A stretch of DNA of 64,000 nt from Xiphias gladius (lineage: Eukaryota > Chordata > Actinopteri > Istiophoriformes > Xiphiidae). The stretch covers positions 11,207,501 through 11,271,500 of the forward strand of contig NC_053422.1 in assembly GCF_016859285.1 (NCBI RefSeq), read 5' to 3'. The notes under the pieces were generated by a model. The model had not been told where the DNA came from. It made no database searches and worked only from the letters and a program-made list of their open reading frames with translations. A program made the translations under genes and the position numbers. How positions within the stretch are numbered: the first letter of the stretch is position 1; each line of letters starts with the position of its first letter. Shown here piece after piece: positions 11,311 to 21,500 of the stretch.

Positions 11311-13320
11311 TAATACATTAGCTGAAGCGGGACAATTAAGAATGGAGTTGTTTTAATCTGTTATTTGTGTTTGAACAGTTGATAGGATGTTACACCTCTT
11401 GTTCCTGCCATTGCAGGGATGTAAACAAACAAGATCAAATCCAGCATTGATTTTATTTGCAGTCACTGTCTGCCCGCACTTGTCAGTGCAGTGCTAAATT
11501 CTCCTTATTATAGGATTTCCCCGACGCACCTCGAATTTGTTTCCAATTTCAGCCAATTTTTCCTTATTATTTCCTCCCCATTTCTAAATTTACACATTGT
11601 AAATATATTCGATCGTCGTTCATTTTCCACGTCCCCGGAGATATAAAGACTTCACACGAATAAAATGAACTTTTATAAACATTGTGATTGTATATTTTCT
11701 TGCAGAATCACATACCACCGAATGAACTGTAAGGATTTTTTTTGTGAAATATCTGTGATTGGCTATTCCTCCCTGTCATCAATCAGCCGCCCCCTGGCCT
11801 CGTCTTTCTTCCACCACATAGACTGATGTGGCACGAAAAAAAAAACCCCTGGGCTTCGTCCACGATCAGCCTCAGTGGGCCCCCTTCCTCTTTGAACCCC
11901 TCCACTGTCACGGTCGTGCGAACAACTAAATCGTCTAGGAATCACATCTGTCTGTAGTCATCCGATTATTATTAGAGTAGCCACTCATGAAGCGTTCACA
12001 ACGCATTTAAGAGCGTCTGCACAATCTGAAACATCAGATGTTGTAACTCTGTGAAGCTTTCACTAAGAGGTTTTACGACATGTTGGGCTCCCTGGCTTGT
12101 GGCGTGGATGCTCCTTCTTGTCAAGCATGGGGAAACACGAGGCAGACGACCTCTCCCTGCTCGAACGTGCAGCTATTCTAGAAGAGCCTTTGTTTCAGGA
12201 ACCTGCCCCTGCTCTACCCGTCAGACTGGATTTGAATAATTAACCGGTTAATCAGATAAGGCACCACGTCTGTTTGGTTTCAGAATTGAGGGGAAGTCAT
12301 TTACCTACATTGGTATGTATGTCATGTCCTATTATTTTCTAAAAATCTTTCCACAAATATTAACAATAGTGTCTAAACAGAGGCTTCATTTAAAAATCCA
12401 GGCTTTGTCCTAGTTAGTGTAAACACGGCTCTCAGTTTGGGTTTGTATCAAAACTGCAGCATCTCAGTGTTTTCAAACTGTTCTTTAATTTTTAGGTCAA
12501 AGACGGAGGAGGCCAGAGTGACTTTAAATTCAAATTTCCCTCGACCCCGATTAACACATCTATAATTCAAAAATCGTGTGGAATTTTAACAGCGATAGTT
12601 TGTTATTGTTTGTGTTGCTGCTCTTTTCCAAAGGACACATTTGTCTTATGTGGCTGATATGTCAGTCTCAAAGTCACTGTTTGACCTTACAACCGAACTC
12701 TGCTGTGCCTCTGCCTCCTCTCGGCGACCGCTCAGCGGCCGGAGGCGTCAGATCTTATTGTTTTCAGTGGCAATTCCAGAGGCGTGGAGACAACCTTATA
12801 AATCACCTGATACCACGTACACTCATCCGAAGAGCATTAGTGAGCTCTCAGTTTGACAAAAGGGCCTAAAGCCTCGTGGAAAAGGCAAAAACTCCCGACC
12901 TCTTGTGAACTTTTATATTTTTGTAAACAATTACTCTTGTATTTTAACTGTTTATAAGATAAGTGATGAATTGATTGATTGTTAAGTGTCACACTGTAAT
13001 TTTTTTTTATCTTCCAAAGGACTCTCAACACAGTTATCTGCATGTCTTCTGAATTATATCAGGAAAAGTGCAATGTTTTGTGCTCAAACTGGCCGTTTTC
13101 AGGTAAAGTTAGATTATGGATTCAGCAACCTCACATGAGAGGTGTGTGTTAAAAAAAAGCTTCTTTCCTCAGGTCATCAGGACAATCTAAACTTTGTATA
13201 TCCTCTGCCTTGTCTGCCACATTGTGAATCATATGCACTTTGCATATTTGTACTTGTGACATTTGTACATTTTACTTTTTTTAAAACATGTATTTATACA
13301 TTTTTAGCCACGTTAGCGTT
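11311..13320. other. Intergenic sequence, no recognised gene
   Basis: Nothing here could be assigned. An open segment at about 12,110-12,234 (from an ATG in a GTCAAGC context, reading MGKHEADDLSLLERAAILEE at its start, 40 codons) looks protein-like but has no family I recognise and no convincing partner exon. The rest is AT-rich with a CpG-rich patch near 11,760-11,900. Confidence 0.4.
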
Positions 13321-13358
13321 ATTGTTGAGACATTTCTAAACTGAAATGTCTCAACAAT
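13321..13358. repeat. Perfect 16-bp inverted repeat (hairpin)
   Basis: ATTGTTGAGACATTTC (13,321-13,336) is followed by a 6-nt spacer TAAACT and its exact reverse complement GAAATGTCTCAACAAT (13,343-13,358). It stands at the left edge of a dispersed repeat. The arms match without a mismatch, unlike other inverted repeats in the window. Confidence 0.9.
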
Positions 13359-13640
13359 TATTATCTGGATTGCCATGGAATCTGTTTGATTTTCCCGTTC
13401 ATGTCCTTATGACTTTGGCGATCTTCTTTTCCTCTAGCGCCAACATGACGCTGAATTGGTGGTTTTTGGTAAAATCTTGGCTGTATTGCCATGAAATTTG
13501 GTTCAAACATTCATGTCCCCCTTGCAGGATGAATTGCAATAACTTTGGTATATCCTTAACTTCTCATCCAGCCCCGTCATCAGATAAAAAAGATAATTTG
13601 TCCAATACTTTGGTTTATGACTAAATACGTGTAAAACAAA
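13343..13640 (+). repeat. Dispersed teleost repeat ('GCCATGAAATTTGGTTCA' type)
   Basis: The segment shows roughly 100-bp internal repetition of the theme ATTGCCATG(G/A)AAT(C/T)TG(T/G)TT, then CATTCATGTCC, then ATGAATTG(C/G)..TAACTTTGG. Such sequence is common in percomorph genomes. No coding capacity was found. Between 13,640 and 14,640 nothing recognisable was seen. Confidence 0.45.
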
Positions 13641-14688
13641 TGACATTCCCAACTAAGATGTGTTGGCATTCAGCTCAAAGCAACAAGTACGACAGGGCAA
13701 CTGACATGGCTGTAGACTCTAAGTCTTGTTTACTTATAATTTTTATCCTTTAAATTTCTTTTTTCTAATCCGTAGTTCTCACACTAGTCTTTTTGGCACA
13801 GTTTTTCTCTTTATCGAGAACAAATGGAAAGTGTACAAAGCAATGAAAGGTTCACATTTAAAAAAATATTTTAATCTTTACATGCCCTGCTACCCCTTAA
13901 CCCACCCTCCTCTCAAACCCCAATCCAAATCAAGCAGAACTAATAAGCACGCAATAGTCAGTCAGCATGCCACATTACAGTTGACAAATAAACTCTTGAA
14001 TCCTTGTCTTTCATACTGATTATTTAACTTTTACACTATGCAAAGTGTAACTTTTATACTAAATGCAGAGGCAGAGTGAGGCCAACAAAAAATAAAAGTA
14101 CTCATCCATACTTTGATCGACATATAGAAATGACACTTGTGCAAAAATGTAGAGAGAAATAAAATATTAAAGCAGCCAGTTCATTGTGCTTAAAGGCTTA
14201 TTATGCTCCACAACCAACAAAAAACATGCCACAAGAGCAACGCATACAACTGTTTGTACCTTTAACTCAAGACTAACAAAATGTGTAACATATTTACCAC
14301 GGTGTGACCTGTTCGCACTACAGACAGTCACAATGAATTACCTCAGAAATGTTATCATTCAACACAAAGTGACGCAGACACGCACAGTGACATACTTCCA
14401 CCGGCTCCGTGATCTCAGACATGAGCAATGACACGTTTGGACAGCCCATCACGAGGAGATGGTGTCGGACATAAACCATCGGAGCCCTGCTGGACAGCCG
14501 CTGATTGCTGCCCCAGAGTAAACATTTGTTAGGGCCTCTCTGTACAAGCACAGATAGGCTCCGGCTGAATTGACAGGGTCCCCTAAATTGCGTCTATGAC
14601 GCCTGATCCATCGCGTCCAAACCATTAAGAGGGAGACTGGGTGTGATGATAATGTATTGATCAGATTGTGATGGATGGCCAGTGAGGG

Positions 14689-14696
14689 TATATAAG
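14689..14696 (+). promoter_or_regulatory. TATA box of urp1
   Basis: TATATAAG stands 62-69 bases upstream of the urp1 ATG in the context GAGGGTATATAAGTGAAG. It would place transcription start near 14,720 and give a leader of about 40 nt, typical of a neuropeptide gene. Confidence 0.75.
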
Positions 14697-14757
14697 TGAA
14701 GTCCTCAGCCGGGGCTGAGGTGTAGTCCAGGTCTGGCCATCTAAAGATAGAGGCGCC

Positions 14758-16832
14758 ATGCTTTCTGTAGCTCTGTTTTACCTCGTAGCAGTAATTTGTT
14801 CTGCGAGACGGACAGATGCTCTACCTCTGTACCCTGATACCAGCCTGGAGCCACGGGCCGGTAAGACTCTGTTTGAATCATTTTTTTCTTCTTTCATCAT
14901 ATGTTTATTTTTTAAAATTTTACTGAAAGTGTTGGATTGCTTTGGGTACATGTTACCTTTTAAAACTGACCTCTTGTACTGAGCAACACTGGGATATTTA
15001 CTCTGAACTTCTGATTTGCTGCTTACATTAGCTCAGTTGGTAGAGCATACGCCTTAATGATGAGACGTACCTCAGCTCATATTATTCATAAATTTCCTTT
15101 GGGAATGAATGACTGAAGTTTTATCTTAATCTCTGTATCCTCTATGATTAACTCTTATTTGCCCTCCAAAATGTGGTTCAAAACCCACAAAATCTATTTT
15201 CACAAGATATCCAGCTAAACTCGCTGCAGGGATATCGATGTCCTAACGACAGAATGATGAGAGGAAGTTGTTTTATTTCAACAGATTTTATTCAGAAATT
15301 AGTGTCAGAGGTCGAGGATGGGCCCAACACTGCTGAGGGGGAGCAGAGAGAGGTGAATAATCTGTATCCTCTACTGATGCAGCACAACGGAGGCAGAGAC
15401 TCCTGGACTAAAGGTAAGAATAAGAGAAATGAATATATAGATATGTGCAGTACATAGATGAATGGGTCAAATGTGATTTTCAAAATAATGATGTTTCAAC
15501 TCATTTCAACTCATTACATTTTTTCCCCTCAGGGACTAAAGACTCAGCGCAACCAGAAAAGTTTGCGAACATGGTAAGGCTGATAATATGCACCTCTGTA
15601 ACACTGCTGCAATATGTAGTATAGCGCTATACATCAAATAGTACAGTACTTTTCAAAATAAAGTTACAAAGCGCTTCACCCAAAAAAAGAGAGAAAAACA
15701 GGCCAAATAAAATCCCAAGCAAAAAAAAAAATCATTAAAAAAGCAGAAATGATTGGGGCAGTGCAAAGAGGAAGCTAAAAGGTGAGTTTTACTAGAGATT
15801 TAAAAGAAGTCCCTGAGTTAGGAGGATGAATTTCTGGCTGTTCAGGAGTTTGGGTGCTCTGACAACAAATCTGAAGCTTTTGCTGAATCAGTGACACCTT
15901 TTAAATTCCTTCTTAAAACTTATCCTTTAAAAAAAAAAAGCCTTATACTAATGTCATCATTTGTCTCACTTTCGCTTTCCAGTATGCTTTATCAGTTCTA
16001 TTTGATTATTTCACCCTTTTTATTGGAATTCTATTATTTCAGTGTTGGTATCCTTATCCTTCGTCTGTACTTTTAGTAGCCTGATTCTATTCAGTTTTAT
16101 AGTGCTGAATTGTTTAACATGGATTTTCCCAGGTAAAGTATTTGTGACTGTTTTGAAAACAGCTTCATAAATTAAGTTCATTACATTATTACTATAAATC
16201 GATCTCTTTTAGTTTTAAGATTAGATCTGGGGGCTGGTAGCAGTTGGTAGAGTTTTGTTGCAGGATCTAAGGTTGAGTCCCGTTTTTTTTCTTCTTTTTA
16301 GGTCGAAGACCTCAAAGAAGTTGTTTTGAAGTTGGCGGCGGCCGACAGACTTCGCTCTCAGGGTTTTCTCAGATCAGAGCAGAACTTGCCAAAAACGAAC
16401 AAAAGAGGTGAGTGACTCTGATTATTTTCTGTGAAGCGCAAGCCACACCTGTTCCTTATACGCCATCGCTGACGAGGGCTCAGGCATTTAGTCCTGGGGT
16501 GAGCTCACATTTCAGCATGTGACGTGATACAGTATCTGAGCTTTTGTTATTATCATGCAAGGAACTAGCCAAAAGGATGTTTAACTAAGGCTCGTGCTAT
16601 TTAAAGTAGGACACATCACTTACATTTGCACAGGCGGAGACTGAATGAGATCATTCTGCTCAGGCAAAAGTACTGTCTCTGATATTTTACTTTAGTAGAA
16701 GTAAAAGTACTTGTACAAACATCTGCGGAAGTAAAAGAAAAAAGTACCTCATTTAAAATGCTCAATAAATATTTATGCGACAGTTATGGTATTTTTCTAA
16801 AAAAGAGAAATCTTTTAATTTACTCTACAGAG

Positions 16833-16864
<32 letters not shown>

Positions 16865-17698
16865 ATAACAGCTGAGTTCAAACTGGATTGTTTTAACTGG
16901 AAAAAATTCAACATCAGTGAATAAAGTAAAACCAGAATTGTCTCATGGATGGCAGATGCAATGAATGTGATCTCAAATGTAGTGAGGTTCACTTCTGTAG
17001 TTGAAAAAATACTGACCTCAAAATTAATATAAGGTAACACTTTACTTAAGTCCCCCGATTTAGCATCTATAAACATATATAAACATCTCTTAAGTGGTTT
17101 ATAACTCACTAAAATGTAGTCGTGCGCAGAGATTTTTAAGTGTTTACTAATGTAGAGTGTTGGCCGACAATTATAACTTCTCATATAAAGACATATTTTA
17201 TATTATTACAACTATCTTTTTTCTTTATTGTCATGTGTTTATACAGCAACCTCTACATATAGGTGTCCACTGGAGGAGTCTTAGCTGTTCAAAATTACAT
17301 CAATAAACACTTGTATCTGCTTACAACCACATTATAGTGTGTTTTAAACAATTTATTAATATACTGCTTATAAATGCTGAATAGGGGGGATTTTAAAGCA
17401 GAGTGTTACCAAATATAGAACATGAGAGGTAAAGTACCAGTACGCTGAAATGTTACATATGATATGTTACAGGAGTAAATAATGAATAATTATGTCATAG
17501 GGTACCAAAATCACTAAAATCCTTTGAAGGGCTTTACAATCTGTCAAGATGTAACACTCACTGCTAAACCTTTGATTCGGAAATAAATATTGAGTGCAAT
17601 AAGTTAAAAGAATTTTAGATGTCTTCAACTTCGTTCCTAATTTTTCACCCTCCGATGTCCTGACAGCGTGTTTCTGGAAATACTGTGTGACCAACTAG
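14758..17698 (+). CDS. urp1: Urotensin II-related peptide 1 precursor (URP1)
   Basis: Five exons join in frame: 14758-14860, 15285-15413, 15533-15573, 16302-16407 and 17667-17698, giving 136 codons plus stop. The start MLSVALFYLVAVICSA is a hydrophobic signal peptide. The middle is an acidic pro-region (VSEVEDGPNTAEGEQREV). The last exon, joined to a Lys-Arg site (NKR), encodes the C-terminal peptide ACFWKYCVTN. It contains the invariant CFWKYC ring of the urotensin II family, closed by a disulfide, and the peptide matches teleost URP1 as I remember it. Family knowledge: URP1 and URP2 are made by spinal CSF-contacting neurons and influence body-axis straightening through Uts2r receptors. A TATA box precedes the gene and AATAAA follows at 17,871. 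It converges on clic2. URP2 has a different ring flank (VCFWKYCSQN), so URP1 is preferred. Confidence 0.92.
15640..16175. repeat. LINE-like 3' remnant in urp1 intron 3
   Basis: The words AAAGTTACAAAGCGCTTCAC, GATTTAAAAGAAGTCCCTGA and a plus-strand reading with TPFKFLLKTYPL resemble the 3' ends of L2/CR1-type fish LINEs. It is short and heavily degraded. Strand and boundaries are uncertain. Confidence 0.35.
16228..16290 (+). repeat. tRNA-like (SINE head) fragment abutting a urp1 splice acceptor
   Basis: GGTAGCAGTTGGTAGAG resembles a Pol III A box and GGTTGAGTCC (16,271-16,280) a B box, with spacing as in tRNA-derived SINEs. The following T-run and CTTCTTTTTAG form the polypyrimidine tract and acceptor of urp1 exon 4 (starts 16,302). 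It is too degenerate for a functional tRNA gene. Confidence 0.35.
16675..16865 (+). repeat. MITE fragment and (TA)n microsatellite in urp1 intron 4
   Basis: AGTAGAAGTAAAAGTACTTG near 16,692 belongs to the 'ACTTAAGTA' MITE family. A pure (TA)n run follows at about 16,832-16,862. The rest of the intron to 17,666 shows no further recognisable feature. Confidence 0.55.
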
Positions 17699-17870
17699 AG
17701 CGCAGCAGCGGCAGGACGTTTGGTGTGTGACTTTGGCAAGGCCTGGACGGAAACGCCTTCACCCTCCATCACCACTTTTGTTTCCCACCAAACAGTGAAT
17801 TCATCGTCTGCACTGGAGCAACAGAAAATATATTTTTGAAGTTGTCAAATGGTCTTTTTTGTGGCTGAAA

Positions 17871-17876
17871 AATAAA
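17871..17876 (+). terminator. Candidate urp1 polyadenylation signal
   Basis: AATAAA lies 173 bases after the urp1 stop codon. The 0.65 kb from here to the clic2 stop shows nothing else except scattered AT-rich sequence and another AATAAA pair near 18,347. Confidence 0.65.
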
Positions 17877-18527
17877 CTTGAATATCAGAAGTGTCATTTA
17901 TGTGACCTGTTTTGGGTTTTGACATTTAAAGGTAAAGGTGTTTGTAATATTTATTGTTTGAGCCCTGAAGAAGGACGATGAAATTCAGGACTATTTCCTC
18001 AGTCAGCACACACACAAAAATCAGGATTATGACAAATGAATTGGGAGTTTTTAATTATCGTGACAGTGAGACAATTTGATCATTTCAAAATGTATTTGTA
18101 CTGGGTAAGGTACAGAAGTGTATTTCATGTTTTACATAAAAATGAAATCTTTGTGAAGGTGCTGCTCATGCTAATACAATCATATATACTGTATTTTAAC
18201 AAGGGTGTTTTGATAATAAAAACCATGTAAAAATAGTTATATTTACACTATAAACAAAGATTCTGCTAAATTACATCAGCAATCAATTGCACATTTGGCC
18301 TTCTCAATGTGGCATAAGAATACCATTTATGAACTGTAGTCAGTACAATAAAACCAATAAAACATTTTGCATTAGCATGTCCCCAAGTCTTGCGGCAACG
18401 ACGTGAAGCTTTTTAAAGTGGATTAGTGTCTGATTCATTATTCTTGGAGGTTGTAGCGCCCTCTACAGATCATCATGCATGGTTACACTCGGTAAAAGCA
18501 GGACATGAATTACAGAGAATGAAAAGT

Positions 18528-21500
18528 TTATTTCCTCTTGTTGGCCACGCTAAAGTACGCCTTCTCAATTTCGATGTCGGCCGGACACGTCTGTTTGAAC
18601 TCCTCTCTCTCGCAGGCGTTTTGGAGGTAGCGCCACACACCTGCGAACTGGGCGGGAATGTCAAAGTCGCAGTACTTCTTGGCGGCAACCTGAAGTGAAG
18701 GGAAAGGAAGATCAAAATGAAGCAGTATGAGAAAATATAGAGTACACCAGGTACATAAAGATCAGAGGTGAAAGAAGTACTGAGATCATTTATTTAGGTA
18801 AAATACCAATTCAACAATGGAAAAATACTCAATTACATGTTAAAGTAAAAGGCATGTGTTAATAAAATACACACTGTTATGCTGCATTATGTTATACTCT
18901 TTAATGTATAAAAAGTATAAAGTAGTCGGGTATAGTTTTAACTACTTTTTATACAGTTTAGCAGTTTAGTCCAGTGATTCCCAACCTAGGGGTCGGCCCC
19001 CTCCAAAGGGACACCAGATAAATCTGAGAGGTCATGAGATGATTGATGGGAGCGGAAAGAAGGAAAAACAAAGTTCTAATACACAAATGTGTATCATCTT
19101 TTTTTTTTTTTTTACATTTCTCAAACTTTTGCTTTTTTTTTGGTTAAATACTGGAGAATTTAACCTCTTTGGTTAAACTGACCTGTTTTTAAATGAAACC
19201 ATGTCAGAGGTTTAGAGGGGAAGTGTCTGTTTGGTTTCTCCTACACACTTTTATCTCCTTTGTTGCATTTGGGGCAACTTATGACGTATTACTGCACTGT
19301 GACTGCACTATAACTATATTTCCGGTCTATTCTTATTCCGGTCTATTTGTACTTATTTCCTTTTATGTATTTTATTTCATTTTTTTTTTAAATTTAAAAT
19401 CTCAATTTGTTCGATCTTAATTTATTTTATTCTGGTTTTTACTGTTTATTGTTTTTGAATGTTGTTATAATGCTTTTCTTCACCCCTCGTAAAGCACTTT
19501 GAACTGCCTCTTTGTTTGAATTGTGCTCTCTAAATAAAGCTGCCTTGCCTGTGAACAACTCACAGACATCTGACATGTGACACGGGGCCCCAACCAGACA
19601 CTATTTCTTATCAAGTTGCAAGCCAAAAAAGGTTTGGAACCCCACTTCTGATCTTTAACATTGCACTGTATTTTATAAGCTTATCATTTTTAATGTAAAA
19701 CCTTAATCTGAAAAAAACCCAGCATCCATAGCTGTCAGATAAATGCATTGGAGCATGAAGTACAATATTTCCCTCTGAAGTGGAGTGGAGTAACCATGTT
19801 TAAGATCCACTCTATAACCCAGTAGTACTAAAAAAACACCACTATACCAGCGATTAGCCCAGAAATGTCAACAGAACTGATGCGGTGTCTCACCCTGATA
19901 ACGTGCAGTTTGGGCAGCAGGTTGCAGTCGGCTAAGGTGAGGCGGTCGCTGTCAAGGAACTTCCGCTTGGAGACGGTGATGGTTTCCGTTGAGTTGTGGT
20001 CAATTTCCTCGGGAAGGGGGGAGTTCAGGTAATCATCCAGGCGTTTAAACTCCCGCAGCAGGTTTTTCTCGTGGACTGGAGAGTCGAAAACAGGGAGACA
20101 GGTTGACACAGGTTTTAAGTCCACCTTTGGAAATTAACTAAGTACATTTACTAAAAAAACGTTTTTAGGTACCTGGGACTTTACTTGAGTATTTCCACTT
20201 TATGCTACCTCATACTTCTACTCTACTACATCCCAGAGGGAAATATTGTACTTTTCACACCACTGCATTTATTTGACATTTAGCTGTAGTTACTAGTTAC
20301 TCGGCAAATAAAGTTAGTATGTACAAAATACATGAAAAAATCGGTTAATCTTCCCAACAGTATATGAATTTGCTGAAAGTAGCTCCACCTCAACCAGCTA
20401 CAACATGCAATGCTGCTTACACATCAATGTTTCACTAATAATAACAACACAATAATGTAATACATAGATAACAATCTAGTTTTATTTTTTATCGCACATA
20501 GGTAATAATATGTGAAAACCTTACGATCTGTTACATGTTTAACGAATTGCAAGAAACCCATCTTACAGGCGTTATTTGGGCTGTTCTTGATGAAAGCAGA
20601 GAACTTTGCAAAAATGTCAGCACCCACGTCAAAGGACTCTTTGTTCAGCGGGCTGAGATGAGGATACCTGCAGGGGGGAGAAGAAAGGAAGAAGCCCGGG
20701 TAGTACACTTGCGCCGTGAGAATAAGCCATCACCAGGTTCACGCGCCATTAATATATGTATAACGATCGAGCGCAACAATACCTGGGAGGAGCCAGTGTT
20801 TGTTCAAGAAACTCCTCGATTTTGATGAAGTCTGTTTTGAGGGTGCCGTTGTAGAGGAGGAAAGGAGGGTTCGTCCCTGGGGCCAGGTCCTTCAGCTCTG
20901 CTGGTTTCCTGGAGAAGACATAGAAAGATGGACAGAGAAAGGGGGACAAGGAGGGAGCGGATTTGACTTGGTTATACATGTAGTCATTCAGTGCTGCAAT
21001 TATACTGTTACCAAGCATGTCAAAGCCGAGAGCCTGCTGGTTATCAAAGCTGTCAAAATCACACGTGGCACTCTGGATTAATGATTAATGATTAGCTGTT
21101 GGTTTAGTTATAAAAACACACAGCACTGGGAGTGGTCGCCTATTTCAGAGGCCCGCTGTGTGTGTGTAATGAATCATTCAATTATCAGCATCCTTTCAAA
21201 GAGTCCTGATCTTATTTGCTCACCAGTAATGACGGTGAGAAAATCACACAATAAAGGCTCAATTAAAGAGGGTGTGTTTTTCTGAAAGCGACACAGAGCT
21301 CTTTGTACATTTTGGGTTTACAGTCTCCTCCCTTTAACCTCTGTTAGGCAGAGTGAGCAACACACCAATTGACAAGTGACAAATGGTTTGGATTGCTGAA
21401 AAAAAAAAAAAAAAAACAACTTCTCAATTTCTCACTCATTTGCTTCTTAATAGAGTTCTGTGTGAAAGTCCCCACGACCAGATGCTCAGGAAGTGTTTGT

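Noticed and set aside
12051-12239. Cys/Arg-rich 62-codon frame near 12.1 kb with a hydrophobic stretch
   Set aside because: It lacks an ATG start (GTG only) and a recognisable mature peptide. Composition looks accidental.
15028-15062. Possible tRNA gene (TAGCTCAGTTGGTAGAGCA)
   Set aside because: A good A-box-like motif but no B box or cloverleaf downstream. At most a SINE fragment.
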